64,000 nt of DNA from contig NC_065571.1 of the NCBI RefSeq assembly GCF_937616625.2, forward strand, positions 56,157,651 to 56,221,650. Direction: 5' to 3'. A program made the position numbers and the translations under genes. Source of the DNA: Mercurialis annua (Eukaryota > Streptophyta > Magnoliopsida > Malpighiales > Euphorbiaceae). Shown here piece by piece: positions 9,808-23,763 of the stretch. Below the pieces are notes generated by a model. That model saw only the letters and a program-made list of their open reading frames with translations. It was not told where the DNA came from and did not search any database. Position 1 is the stretch's first letter, and each line of letters opens with the position of its first letter.

Positions 9808-12800
9808 ATGACATCTTTAGCTTCCATCTCTAAATCCTTAACAAGGGTTGGTTCAGTTGGTGTTAATGGTGGTTGTAAAAACCATTTATTAGCTCCTTAT
9901 TATTCATATGCCTTATATTCTACCTCATCAGCCTTTGCAACCCCTCAAACCAATCCCCAATCTCAAGGTCTGTTCATTTTTCTCATACTTTTAATTTCTC
10001 TATCTTTTTTGTGCTTTGATCATATCAGATAGAAATTTTTTGATGTTTTTTTTGTAGGTGTTAATGTGGTAGAACAAAAAAGAAGATCAAATTGGACAAA
10101 ATGGTTACTTTTTGTACCTGGAACTCTCTCTTTTGGCCTTGGAACTTGGCAGATCTTTAGAAGACAGGACAAGGTTCTATGTTACTCCTTAATTAAGTTC
10201 TTTTGTAATTGTTAAGTATTTCAATTATGCGTGTTTAGTTATCATTGAGTTTGTTTTTATTTCTTTAGCTTGTTTTTTGGACCTATGAAATCTTGATGAC
10301 AAGTAATTGATTGAAAGTTTTTTTCTTTTATGTGAGTGTGATCTATTACTGATTTGGTTTAATCAAGATTTTGAATGTTTCATGTTGTTTAGAGACGGTA
10401 TAAATGGAACGTTAAGCTGGATGGATATGCTTATAAGTTACACTGGGTTTCCGTTATATAGCTGAGAAAGTTGAAAATTATAAAGGTTTTGTTAAACTAA
10501 GAGTTAAAGTTACATGCTTTGATCTGTACATTGTTATCAGATAATGTCTAAGGTTTATTAGAGTCAACTAGCAGATCTAGTATTCTTGTTTCTTACTTTA
10601 GTTTAATTGAGATAGTTATTTAGGAACTTTTGATCTCACTCTAAAAAGTTATAGCTAGAACAATATGTTGTTGAAAGGATCTCACTCTACAGTTTATCTC
10701 CCGTTGTCATATTTGAGGCTATCTTGCTCGTAATCATGTAAAAGCACCAGATATTATATGTTCATAGATCCAGTACAAATATGTATCCTCGGAATATTTT
10801 CATGCAATGTTCTGTCTATTAATTGAAATTTTGAAGTATTAGAATACTAGTAGCTATTAACAGATAACTCACAGATAAAATGCATGTTTATGCAGATCAA
10901 AATGCTAGATTTTAGACAGAAGAGATTGGAATTAGAGCCGATGAAGTTTAATGAAGTATCCCCATCAAGTGAACAATTGGACACTTTGGAGTTCAGAAGG
11001 GTTGCTTGCAAAGGTGTTTTTGATGAGAAGAGGTCAATCTTTGTGGGTCCCCGTTCTAGAAGTATATCTGGAGTGACCGAAAATGGCTACTATGTCATTA
11101 CACCCCTTATGCCAATCCCCAACGATCCTGAGAGGTAAGCATAGAAGGATTTATTGTAGCTTAGGTTGAAAGTTCCATCGAAATTTAAGTATTTTATTAT
11201 GGAATTTCTTAACTCCTTTGAGGCACATTAGGCTGATATAAACATGTTATATCTGTTAAATTTTTTAAAGGAATGTTTCTAATTCGTAAAGAATTTCTTT
11301 TATAGATTTGTTTGCTTAGGTTTGATTAGAATCACCTTAAGTATTTATATTTTATTTTGTTGGCTAGTTTTGAGTAGAAGAACATTTTATTAAATATGGA
11401 TGCTTTTCTTGATGAACTATTAATATTTCTCAAGATATGAAGCATTTCTTCTTGAAGACGATGAAAAAATGCAGCACATTGCCAGTTACTTTAGCAGGCA
11501 TTATTGATCCATAGGTTAATGAATCATTATCCCACAAAAAACCTTTCAATTTAGCAAACAGGGGTGGCAATGGAATTGAAAAAGAAAACAGATTGAAGAA
11601 GTATCTAACGTGTTAATAATTTACTTATTGGCTCGCGGTTCATTGCTGTGCTTACACACTAGGCTACCCTACTCCGAAAGCTCCGCGGGACCACCTACTG
11701 TCCAAGTGGCATTAATTGTGAAGTGAAATTTTGCTTAAATGGTGGAACTGGCAAGTATATTGAATAATGCAAATTCAATAATGTAGTTAAATAGTTTATG
11801 AATCTGGCTTATTATCTAACCTACAACCAAAAATTGGCCATTACTGATTTTACAATAGTCATTTGGACTATTTAATTGGAAACTAATGGATTTGAAAAAA
11901 AATAAAAATTGGAAACTAATGGTGGGTAGTTTTCTTTCAGTGTGCAGGCACCAATTCTTGTCGGCAGAGGATGGGTCCCTCGTATTTGGAAGCAAAGATC
12001 CTTGGAAATGTCACATGATGACGAACAGCCTTCAGATGCATCATACTTGTCTGCCCAGGAGAGTAAACGAACCTCATGGTGGAGATTTTGGACCAAGAAC
12101 CCAAAAGTTATACAGGTGTTCATATTTACTAAACGTCCCTGGTTATTGTAGCCAAGTAGTTTAAGAAATAAAAAGCTTTTATTTTGCAATTTACAGGAGC
12201 AAATCCCGTCTATCATTTCTGTTGAGGTTGTTGGTGTGATTCGAGGAAGCGAAAAGCCTAGCATTTTTGTTCCAGAAAATGATCCAAGGTCTGGCCAATG
12301 GTTTTATGTTGATGTTCCTGCAATTGCCCGTGCTTGTGAACTCCCTGAAAATACCATCTATGTGGAAGACATCAATGAAAATATTAATTCAGCGTGTCCA
12401 TACCCTCTTCCAAAGGATGTTAATACGTTGATACGCAGTTCAGTCATGCCACAAGACCATCTAAATTATACAATGACATGGTATGCTACATCAGTCTCTT
12501 GATATATATATGTAGATAATTGCAGTTTCTTTATTGGCGGCTCCTTGCACAGTATATTTTAAACTCCCGAGTGTAGGAACATTTCTTGACGTAAAAGTCA
12601 TATATTGCATTGAGACTCCAGAATAGAATTAGGAAAACATGGTTTTATGTAACGTTTTAGCACTAATCTGACAATTCTTAGGTTCATCCTAAAATGATAA
12701 GATATCACAAGATGACCATGAGGTTATATTGCATGGGAACTTGTCGAGACCTTTGTTTCAGTGTTTCGTTTCCATTTATGAAAATGCTTCTGAAACTCAA

Positions 12801-13142
12801 AAACCTTATATTCACAACCTATTATTGTAAAATATTTGGCTTCACCGATTTCCTTCAGCGTTTTCTGTATCACCCTCTCCTTTTCCATGCAATATAGCTC
12901 TTAGGTGCTGAGTTCTAGTTTACTTAACATATGATCCGCGATTCCCTGCCATCAATCTGAAGGCATTAACAAAGTTTCAGATTGTACAATTCTTGTCGCA
13001 TAGCATTCTGGACCTTCTCCAAATCGGTAAGATTCAGATGTTTAATAGTTTTTCATTTTTAAATTGGTTGGACTTTGGCAGGTATTCTCTATCTGCAGCT
13101 GTCACATTTATGGCAATCAAGAGGCTAAGGCCACAGAGATAG
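9808..13142 (+). CDS. SURF1: SURF1, cytochrome c oxidase assembly protein, 6 exons
   Basis: Exons 9808-9967, 10058-10173, 10896-11134, 11941-12115, 12197-12480 and 13082-13142 join in phase to 344 residues, close to the usual plant SURF1 length. The N-terminus is Ser/Arg-rich with almost no acidic residues, as for mitochondrial import. Transmembrane segment 1 spans about 69-84 and carries the family motif GTLSFGLGTWQ followed by RR. The intermembrane-space loop has FDEKRSIFVGPRS and NGYYVITPL, and segment 2 lies at about 326-337 (YSLSAAVTFMAI). In the family, SURF1 sits in the inner mitochondrial membrane and helps deliver haem a to COX1 during complex IV assembly. The plant-type acidic insert in exon 4 is present. 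No damage seen. The neighbouring LRR gene is convergent. Confidence 0.95.
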
Positions 13143-14497
13143 CATAGCAAGGATGCAGGAAAAGAAATGTACATTTACTCAATTTTTTGCGAGATCTAAG
13201 GAGCCAGAAGATATTTTAATGCATCGATCGCATTAACTGAACGGAACTTCATTTATTTGGTCTATTTATCGAGGAATGATTTCCTGACAACTTTTGACGT
13301 TGCTGGTAAATCGAGCTTAATGACAAATATTGTGTTAAGCTACGAAAAAAGAACTCAAAGGAGTTTCATTGCTGCTGCAAGTTTGATTTTTTTTTATCAT
13401 GTTAATGATAAATAATGACTTTTTATATTTCAAATATGATTCCTTTCTCAGTGATGGAGTCAGGATTACTATATTAGGAAAGAGAGAGCATTTTTTGGAA
13501 CTTGGGGGCCAAATTGCAATAAACATCAATAGTATATTGTGAATCTTTTTAAATTTTTGCCTTGTCTGTACTTGTCTGTAATAAAAAAGAAAGGCCCTTT
13601 TTCCATTTTTATTTTTATTTTTCTTCCTCCTCCATGGTCTACGATTTGACTCGCCATTATCAAATGGTGAATGCACATTGATACAACTCATTTCCGAGCC
13701 CTCATAATTTAACTTATGTTGATATTGAATTCTCACTTTCACTTATAGAATTTAATTTAATTTTCATTATATTCAGTGAGGGAAGATGTTGACATTGTTA
13801 ATCCAATATGAAAAAAATTAATAAGTTCAATTTATTAGTTATGTTCTTATAATTTATTTTTAATCAATTAAATTTTGATTATTTTGGTAGAATTCCAAGA
13901 CTACAATGAGTGCCACATTATTAATTTTTAATGAAAATGGAACTAAACTAACCAGAAGAACTTTTAAGTTGCAAAATTGAAGTTGAGAATTTTTTGACAA
14001 AAAAATAATAGAGATCATCAATGAAAATAACCAATCAATTTTACAGAATATATAAGTAATTTAATAAGCTGAGACGTTATATAATATAAAGTGCAATGCA
14101 AAGCATATCACAGAATAAATTATTTTTTGTGGACGGAAAGGATTAAATAAAGCTGGATACAATTATCCAAAGTTAAATATAGTATGTCATAAAATCCAGA
14201 CTTGTATTTTTTTTCTCTTTCATAAACTATAGTGTAAGAATTTGTACACAAAAACTATATTACAAAAAAGAATTTGTACAACCTCATTGTTGTTTCTATT
14301 TATAAACTGCAGTGTTAAAATTTGTACACACAAACTATATTACAGAAAAGAATGCAAATCAATGAATCATAATAAGGTAATCTATAAGACTGCCAAACTG
14401 AAAAAGCACAAAATCAAAACAAATTATAGAAAAGAAAACGCTGATACGAAAAAGAATGAAATGAATATGAAAGAAGCAAACTATGAAATGACAAGGC
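13143..14497. other. Convergent spacer between SURF1 and the LRR gene
   Basis: Holds the 3' untranslated regions of two convergent genes. The minus-strand open frame at 13335-13742 has no family features and is biased by A-rich codons. An imperfect direct repeat (period about 80 bp) lies at 14226-14353. Confidence 0.5.
14226..14353. repeat. Imperfect direct repeat
   Basis: Two blocks of about 48 bp starting at 14226 and 14306 share GTRWAARAATTTGTACACA and AACTATATTACARAAAAGAA. They lie just beyond the stop codon of the minus-strand LRR gene, so they may be in its 3' untranslated region. Confidence 0.6.
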
Positions 14498-17400
14498 TCA
14501 CGATGCACACGTTATAAGTAGAGGGGACATAGTCGTCTCTGCGTGAATTGCATTCATCAATGCTACAAAATTTGATAGGCTCTTTTCTGAAAACCACTTG
14601 AGCTTCCATGTCGAAGAGCCTGGACTTGAACTTTCCTTCTTACTCGTTGCAACCTCTTTGTGTTTTTTGGATGAGATGCCGAACTTTGTTGTAGCACGCT
14701 CAACAAATAAGGTTGTGCACAGACTTTCTCCCCTCTCAATGACCTGAAAATGAAATTTCGATCTTAAACAGACATAATCTTCCAACGTTTCATGATTACA
14801 GAATCAAGTCGATGACCCAGGAAAGGAGAAGCAAAAAGAGGTTATAGGGAAAATTACTAAAACACACTTCAATTTCTAACTAAGTAAACTTAAATTCAAA
14901 GCACCTCATTAGCTCGATATAGAGCTCTGATGTCGGTTCCTAAGGCCATCTAAACCAGCTCTTTTTCGGAAACCAGAGATTAGCAGATCTTTTAACAACT
15001 AGTGGAGATAACAAAAGGATAAGGTCTAATGATCTAAAAACCAGAACTTTTGCAACTTCATTGACTCTAATCAAACTTTTAATTGTCAATTTTGACCTGA
15101 TTTGAAGAATTTCATTTAATTTATAGTCTGATTATAAAATTTGAATGAGAAGAGCATATCTTTACTGACGTGGCTGCTGTATCGGATCCATTTTGGATTT
15201 TTGTCCTATGTGAAAATATCTTTAAAGAGCAAAAAAAAAAATAACAATAATTAATCAGTATTTTTGTTTAGATTTTCAACACCATGAAACTATAAATTAA
15301 TAATTTATTCTGGCATGTCAACCTTGTAAGCAAAAAATACATAACACAGCAGCCACGTAAACAGAAAACACATGCCTCATCTCAATGTTTACAATTGGGT
15401 TTATAATTAGAATGAAATTCTTAAAATTTGGCTAAAAGTAATAAAACTATAAAAATTGGTTAAAATTGATGAAAGTCACAAAAATTTAAATTTTCTAAAT
15501 CACTATGCCAAAAGAAGTCCTTGAATGCGATTTGCAAAAGCAGGTAAAACCTTACTGCAATTTGGGCTGAAGGACATCAAAAGATATTTTGGTGTCAACA
15601 GCCTATATCCTGCCTTTTGAAAAAAATTGTAAAACTTCACCATTACAGACATAAAACAATTTTTTTTTTGAAGGACCTTAACGAGGCATTACACTCCGTT
15701 TGAGAGAAAAAAGCGAAAGGAAGCCATATCTATCAACTCGCAAGGATCATTTGATAAACAGGAACAAGACATTCAGTCACTAATAAAGGCTGAAATTGGA
15801 GAGCATAACTACATACAAGGTTCAAAAGAAAATTTACCAGCTGAGATACTTCACTGATGGAGCAACAAGAATCGAGGAAAAAATATGAGGAAGATGCATC
15901 CACTGAAAGAGAGCTGAACAGCTTAAGTTCTTCAGCACACAAAAGCACATACGCGCCACTTACAAACAGTGATCTTGAAAGCCATGATTCCCCTATTCAT
16001 TAAAGAAGAATTTCAAGTCATGCCGAAATGTGAAAGCACCCAAAGTCGGGATGGTAAGAATAAAAAGAGCACAGAATCAAATGTCAATGGGAGGAATGTC
16101 TCAATCAAGTCAATACATGCGTAGCACAAAATCTCCTTTTTGCAGGAAAGATGGTGATGCAGTAGATACTGGAACAGTTTCAAAATCTCTCCTCTTTCCT
16201 ATATTTTGTCACGCTATTGCATCATCAGTTATTCAAGAAATGCACATTTGAACATTATAACAATTAATCAAACCCAGTGTGATTTACTCATTCAGAAAGA
16301 ACAGGATTCAGCTCCTCATATTGCACCTGAAATTTATCTTCAAATTTTATTTACAGCACATGAAGAATCTTAATTTGCTTATCTTTGGTAAAACGAGATA
16401 TGAGTTCCAAATGACCTAGAAATATGCAATGCAAATTCAATTTTTGATAGAGGCACATTAGTATAGGTTTTTTACTAAATTGTAAATCGGGACTGCATGC
16501 TAAAATGTTTAACATTTGAATAAAAACACGGGCTATTTCCATAATCAAAAATAACCGTTAATTTGTGGATTTGATAGGTATGGAATGTCATCATTACAAT
16601 ATTTGGCATGTTCGCGAAAACCATTCTAAGTATGCGTCTGTTTCAATTGGGGAAACATCTAAATTGAATTAACCTGCTAAATATCCAACTTTAGTATTTG
16701 ACCAGAATCTCTTTCAAGTATTTTGACTTCGTGAACTCAAAAAATCTACAAATTCAATTGCAAGTCATTTTTACAATTTTAAGACAATCAAATGAATATT
16801 TAAGAAGCATACCTTTATCGACATGGAAAAACAGCACCATGGCATACTGGAATAAACTCATTTTTGAACCTCCACATATTTGTTTCTCAAACAAATCAAC
16901 CTGCACCTGCTCCAAACTGCCATTTAAATTCCCAAAACCTCAAGCTATCATAACAGAGAAGATAATTATGCAAAAAATAAAATATATAGTAATTAGGTTG
17001 AGTTCATAGAATTGCAAACATATTTGAAGTTTATAAAATGAAGTACCTTTTTAACAAACATTTATCATTTGTCGCACATCGACCAAGAACTTGCAGTAAA
17101 TAAAGTAAATGTCTTGATTTCTCGATGCTCCTTGTTAGAAACAGATAGGTTGCTCCCTTCTCAATGTATACCCTAAGCAATAGTAGAAGATGATTTAGGA
17201 CAAAAATCACTAAAACGACAGCAAAAAGTACCAAAAAGTCACTAACCTTATGGCCTGAAGTCCTAGACCAATAAAAATTTCTTTAACATCTTCAACCCTG
17301 TGCCAACCCAATAAACTTAAAATATTTCCTGCAACATTCATGAAATCAATTTACAAACTTAAGAGCCTGACCAAGAAGAGATTAATAAACTCCACTTAAG

Positions 17401-20400
17401 CATCAATCAGAAAATAACAAATGTATAGTTTTCCTCAAAATGAATTTCATAGCTTACCAGACCCATCAAACGCTACTCCAATAAGCAATATGTACAACTT
17501 GTCTGCACTGCTTAAAAGTAAAACTACTTCTCTGCAAGCAACAAAAAATGAAAGTATATCGTAAAATTATTACAGAGTGTCATCATATCCAACTGCTAAA
17601 TACTACAACCAAAAACAGAAACTATTTTGTTTGCTCAGGGGAACCTATAAGCAAAGATACAACCAGTACATCAAATCGCCCATATTGAAAGGAAAAAAAA
17701 AAGGAAAAAAGTTCAGAAAGTAGCTTTAAACTTCACGCAGAAAGCTCTTATTGATCACAGTTGTCTGTAAAAAAGTGTAAGACAACCCCAAGATCATTAA
17801 GTGCAGGCTAAAGACATGTGCAGCTAAACAATATGTTTTCTAACTTTTAGTTTCATATCCATTAAATTTAGACTAGTTGATTGCAAATGAAGTTTAAAAA
17901 ATGGAATCATACATACCCTTGATGATGATGCTGATACAAGGTCAACCACTGTAAACATGATGCAGAACAGGTATCACATGCATGCAATAATTAAACGTGT
18001 TTTGTTATTTAAAACAAAAAAACTTTTATCAGAAACATCAAAAGGGAAAAAGAATGTACAAGATAACTAATTCAAATACATATACAACCCTCCTCCCCAA
18101 GGAAAACGAAACATTTTTCTCCTTGGTGATTTGCTAAATCTATAGTTCGTGAAGCACACAGCAAGCCCGCTATGTGCACGGAAGAAAGCAGAAAGCAAAT
18201 GGAAGTAATATGCATTAGAAGTCATAAAACTGCAGTACATGTTAAGCAATCAGAATTGAATTTAGTTGAGACAAATGCAGGGAGAGAGACAGCATGTGGA
18301 TTAATATACCATTAGAATTCAGCAGATAAGACTTTAAGGTTTCCAAATAGAATTCAATAATTCTTATAGCATTTATTTTTTCTTTAATGAGAGAAAATTT
18401 ACCTTTCCTTGTACAAGGATTCCGGCTCAAGTACACAGTCACAACACATATAATGTCTACAAGTCTCGTTAATTCTGGAATCTGCAATATTTGAATTAAA
18501 ATACTTCGCAATAAAATCATCACAGAGTCTACCAACATTTGCAATTGCTGGAGTTTCAATTCCAATGGTCTGCAACTGCTTTGAATCATTATTATCCACG
18601 TGACTTGGTCTTTCAGATGTCTCTATCTTTTTAACCCCATTATCTGATAATGAAATAACTCTTCTTCTTGGTTTCCTTTTACCTTCTGTGCTCTCCAGCC
18701 AATCTGCCTCTTGGTCAACAAGATGAACAATTTCACCCCGGTAAGAAATATCAGATAAGTCATGAGACTGCAAACTTAGGAATCTGGTTTTATTGGAGGC
18801 TTGTTCAGCACTTAAATCAAACAAAAACCTCTCGTTTTCCTTCACATGATCAAAGCCACATTCCTGGTTATAATTCTTATCATTTAAGTCATCAGTAGAC
18901 AAGTCTCCTCCAACACTTGAAGTCGAGGATTCAGAATTCTGTGAGTGATTTTCATTTATTGAATTCCTGCAATCACAGAGATCGTCTTCACTAGAGCTGG
19001 TATAACTATCAGACGAAGCCACCGAATAGGATTCTGCAGATAATTGCAAAATTTCTTCTACCAAATTGTGGCGACGATGCAAAATGTCCTCCTGATAATG
19101 TGGAGGGGACCCAGGGCAGGCAGAGGAGGAAAAGGAATAAGACTCAGTTGTATTATCAATTCCTGTCAGTGGTGATAAGCTTTCATCTTCAACAATCTTA
19201 CAATCTCCATGGATGGTTAATCCGTCAGGCGAACTATATTTTCTATACTTCAGTCTTGATCCCCCAATGTCAGGTAGAGACATACCTATAAGAGATGAAT
19301 CAGATTTAACAACGTCGGCACTTGTTTCATCTTCTGTAGGATGAGAACTGTATCTTGAACTTTTCCCATGATACTTCTGGTTTGTCTTGGTCTTCAGATG
19401 ATTTTCTTTCATATGGTGCAATGTACCCCTACTAAATGTTGCCCCATCCAGTAAATTATCTGATTCATGATCCATCCACTCCTTAAATTCCCTCAGCCAA
19501 AGAATAGAATCCTCTTTCTTCATAAGTTCAACTCTATTAATCAAATCAACTATTTCAGCTTCATCATCAGAAATGACATTCTCCTCTTTGCTTTGAATAT
19601 CATTATCACATGATGCTGATTCCTGGTCAGAAGAAAAGTATGTGCTCTCTTCTTCACTTTCAATTGCAGCAAGTCGTGATACTTTTCTCTGCGTGAGATG
19701 ACACCACCATCAAGATTGATAACATAACAAAACTGAGTAGCAAAACAAACATAATGTTCCATAGTAAAAGATATTCCTTATGTAAGAAACTAACTTTACC
19801 CTAAATAAAAAAATATCAAGCTGTGTCATTATACCAGTCTTATGATAACCTTCCTCAAATATACTCCAGTTGAATTACCTACCCTTTTCCTGATGGTACT
19901 CCCCTCTGCTTCAGCACCGTCTTTTGCAGGAGAATAAAATCCAAAGCTGGAAGGTCGTTTCTGTCTGCTGGCAATTATTATTTGCCTCTTCCAGAACTCT
20001 CTTTTGCTTATATCTTTGTCATCCAACTTTAACTGATCAGACAAAAGCAGGGAAATTTAGATAAAACTCGTCAATTCAGCAATATTCCAGAATTACAAAT
20101 GATATCATATTTAAACTTGTCAGCCTATAAAAAATTTATGGATCTTAAAGATGAATTTAGAACTTCAAAAGATATATTATAGATGTCATCACTTACTGTA
20201 TTTGGGTGCGCGAAATAGCTAAATGCTTGTGCTCGATACCAACCAGCACAGCACAATGGATTTCCTTCCAACCACAAGTTCCTTAGATATGGGAGGTCTG
20301 AAAGGAACTCCAGCTCTGAAAAATTGGAAATAATATTGTAGGAAACATCAAGCCCTTCGAGCGACTTCAAATTCTCAAGCCCACATAACGTAGTTAGAGC

Positions 20401-23400
20401 ATTGTTCCGCAAAACAAGTTTAACAAAATTGCAGGAGACCTGCATAGTCCAAGATTATCTTTGTATGGGTCACAAAACTAATTCCTAAAATGAAAAGTGA
20501 CAAAAGTATTTAAAGTTTCAAACTAGAACTACATATATGCCACATCACAATAAATTTTTTAAACCAATCATCTAGCAGCCAAATTTGTTTTTCATTTTCT
20601 GGCAAATATGCTCACCTTCACCTTGTAGCTTTCAAAAAAATAAAAGATTTCCATTTTATATCTAAACATAGAACTCTAGCCCCTTCTTTTTTCATTTTAC
20701 TCTAACATTTATTTTACTTGCAAATAAATTCATTTCTCATAAGCATGACTAATTTTAAAAGTTTATCAAATAGAATCAGTGAATGAATTTCTAATAAATC
20801 AAACACAGTCATATTCATTTACAAGTGAATTCCATAAAATTTATGGAATTTGTTTGAACCAAACACACTATAAGAATTTCTAAATTCAATATCCAAGCAA
20901 TTCAATTTTAAACATACTTGAACAAATATAATTGAATTAGAACTGACAGCATCTGTTGTCTTTTAATACTAATAGCTTGTGCTTGTGCCTTGATATTTAA
21001 GCATAAAACATTGTCTATAACCTGCTAGTTTCACTTCTATTATTGACTATCATATACCAAAAAATCAACATAAACATTTTGCATACGACCTAGTGTTCAT
21101 TGTAACAAAAGGAGATCAAAATTTCTAGACTATTTTTTTAAATTCACATCATTAATTAATACTTTCAAATCAAAACTATGTTGCTAGAGTCATGAAACTA
21201 GGGGTTGAGCGTTTATTCATGGTTAAAATCGAATGGAGTTGACCAAAACCTAATTAACAGATTTAGTAATCTAAATGGAAACTCAAACGCCAAAAAATAT
21301 GAACAAACTGAATTGGCCTAACCAAATAACTGATATAAAAATAAAACCAAAGCAACCAAGTTTGTCGTTTATTGGTCGGTTTGATTAGCTTAACATAAAG
21401 TATAAATAGTTCAATAGTTTTTGTGATTAATTTGTTTACCTAAATTTTTAAATATTTCAACCAAATCGAATTGAAATGACAAAATTAACTTAATCGAATA
21501 AAGTTAAAAAAAATAAACATCATGCCTATTGAATAAAATCACACAAGTGTCAAATATATCCTTGATTGGACAATCTCGACAGGTTCTTCTTCGTAAGATA
21601 GTTCTTTGTCTATCTCGACCTCTTGCGGTTGAATAATTTGATCAGGATCAGGAATATACTTCCTGAGCATCAACACGTGAAACACTGGGTGAATGTCAAG
21701 ATTTATAGTTTAGATTACTCAAAGACTCATTTTATTTCTCTTTGTAGCAATTAACCATACTTCTCATATACACTTGTCCCCATCGCAACAATGCCCTATT
21801 CCGCCAACATTCATCAAAATGCTTTTCTGTTAGGCTATTATCCAAGTCCTTAAATTTTTATTGTGCCCCTCATCAGTCACTAGTAAACAACACTCACCGC
21901 TAGGCTATTCTCTGAGTCACAAAAGAGTGAAAAAATAGTCACTAATTTTAATTGTCATGGGTCTGCTTGCTATGTCATATGTTATATTGAAAACAAGATG
22001 ATGCTAATACTAGCCAAATGTTGAGTTACAATAGTGCTTGTTACGACTTACCGTAGGGTTCCAAAGGAAAGCCCAATATCAATCCTTGCACATTAGAGGA
22101 ACTAAATAACAAAGGTTAACATCCGACTCAAAACCACCGTCAGATCAGAAACTCGAGAATTTTAGGTTCTGAAACTTCCATACACGTCCAATTTTCTCTC
22201 TTTTTTGTAGAATTAGGAATCTAAGGATCAATTATGATTAGAATTGTCATTTCGGGAATTGGAATTTCGGGAATTGGAATCAAGCTTACACCACCCATGT
22301 CTACATCAATAGGCCCTTGACACATTCCAAAAACACACATTCTGTAGTCTATATTTGAAGTTAAAAAAATCATGTATTTTTGAAATGCTTAGAAGTTTCA
22401 TATAGAAATAAAATTCTGTCACTATTAAATAAGCTAATAAAAAATAATAGACTTGAATATGCAAAGTTGAGGATACCAAAGTATGTTGTAATCTAGATTT
22501 GACATCTATGATCATAAAAACTATGAAACTGCTAAAACAGTAGTTTCAAATTGCTTTTTATATCACCTATTTGGCACTACTTTTTTTAACCTCGGCCAAA
22601 TAGGCTATATGTATCATACAAATTAAGCACAAGTATGCAATTTTCTTTTTGCTCAAATTCCTATTTTTCTAATAGAATCTAACATATCTTAATTATTTAT
22701 AATAAATCCAACCTCAAAATGGATATTTTTCATCAACGCAGCCTAAATAGATAGCAGAGTCGACTGCATAAAATTCAAGATGCACATCGTATATGGCTAT
22801 ATCAGCAAATTAAATTATCTAAAAACGTATGCATATAGTATACCAACAAAAACGGATGACACTGAATATTAAAATCAAGCAATACAGATTAACCATATAG
22901 ATCGCAAAGCAGGCAAATAGCAAAAATTAGATCGACTAGGTAAAACATAAACTTCATGAACTAGTACCTCACTAAAGGGAGCAATTGATCTCAACTGATT
23001 AAACCCGAGATCCAAGTGCTTCAATTTAGTACACTTGCGTAGATTATCCACTTTTGCAAACTTATTTCTGCTCAAATCAAGAGTTTCAACAGCAGGAAGA
23101 AGCTGCAAGGACTCATCCATGAGAACCAATAGATTACAAGCACACGATACAAACGACAATCGATTCCATTGCGGAGAGTTCTTTATCTCAGCTATCCTAC
23201 TCGCAAACACATGACGTAAAGCATCCTAAAGAGAGCACAGAGACACATCAGAAACCTCGAATTAACCGACAACATAAACCCTAAATGAATCAAAAACACT
23301 GAAAAAGATAAAAAAAACTCACAGTAGAATTATGACACGTAAGCTTCTCCAACGTATGCCGTAGCTCAAGCAAACCCTTAGCAGCAGAGGTAGACAAATC

Positions 23401-23763
23401 GCAGCCTCTAAGTTCCAAAACTTTCAACCTCCCAAACGGAACCAAATTCAACGGCGTAGGATCACGCGACGGGTACGGTAAAACAGAGACGACTTTAAGA
23501 TTAGTCAGCAGCTTCAAAATCCGCCGAAGCTGCTCAAGCGCGCGGTGGTCGCCGAGGTCGGAGATGTAAGCGCGGAGATAATCAACCGGTGCATTGGACA
23601 ACAAATTTTCCAGCTCTTGAAACGCTTCGAGCCGTGATTGGACATAGTGAAGACCTACTGGATTCAGTTTCAGCACTATATTACCTTCGATTAACGGACC
23701 GGCTTGTGCTTCTACGAATTGTACTAGCTTTTCTAGGTACCGATCGCCGGTTACGACGGCCAT
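14498..23763 (-). CDS. Leucine-rich-repeat protein, STK11-interacting-protein-like, 11 exons
   Basis: Exons (minus, 5'->3'): 23763-23323, 23225-22968, 20439-20197, 20032-19883, 19688-18403, 17531-17458, 17328-17247, 17172-17047, 16916-16813, 15992-15838, 14743-14498. All phases agree, giving 1054 residues. The N-terminus (MAVVTGDRYLEKLVQFVEAQ) and LRRs at about 80-310 (LETLDLSRN-, LKHLDLGFN-, LVLRNNAL- type) match the plant family annotated as outer-arm dynein light chain 1 or STK11-interacting protein. The motif REFWKRQ follows, then a long acidic Ser-rich exon 5 with a Cys cluster (CRHYMCCDC), then a conserved C-terminal half ending near WKLKWFSEKSL. No kinase or membrane segment. Its plant function is not established; a scaffold or cytoskeletal role is only inferred from the LRR fold. 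Intron 2 is 2.5 kb and holds retroelement debris. Confidence 0.9.
21561..21694 (-). pseudogene. Ty3/gypsy integrase C-terminal relic
   Basis: Read on minus, this stretch of about 44 codons has the FHVLMLRKYIPDPD-type signature and an acidic LSYEEEPVEI block, characteristic of the end of Ty3/gypsy integrase. It is only a fragment: no reverse transcriptase, RNase H or intact LTR is visible nearby, and sequence to either side is non-coding. It lies inside intron 2 of the LRR gene, in the same orientation as the host. Confidence 0.75.

Noticed and set aside
11872..12264. 130-codon minus-strand open frame
   Set aside because: Antisense shadow of SURF1 exons 4 and 5.
13335..13742. 135-codon minus-strand open frame between SURF1 and the LRR gene
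   Set aside because: Lys/Asn-rich, no recognisable motif, in a convergent 3' spacer; likely chance.
16030..16251. 73-codon plus-strand open frame
   Set aside because: It lies across an intron and the acceptor of the minus-strand LRR gene and shows no family features.
17895..17955. Possible extra exon of the minus-strand LRR gene (splice-like ends around TGGTTGACCTTGTATCAGC)
   Set aside because: Joining it to exon 5 puts a stop codon in frame, while exon 5 joins 17531 directly in phase and gives the family-like sequence ERE-VVLLLSS.
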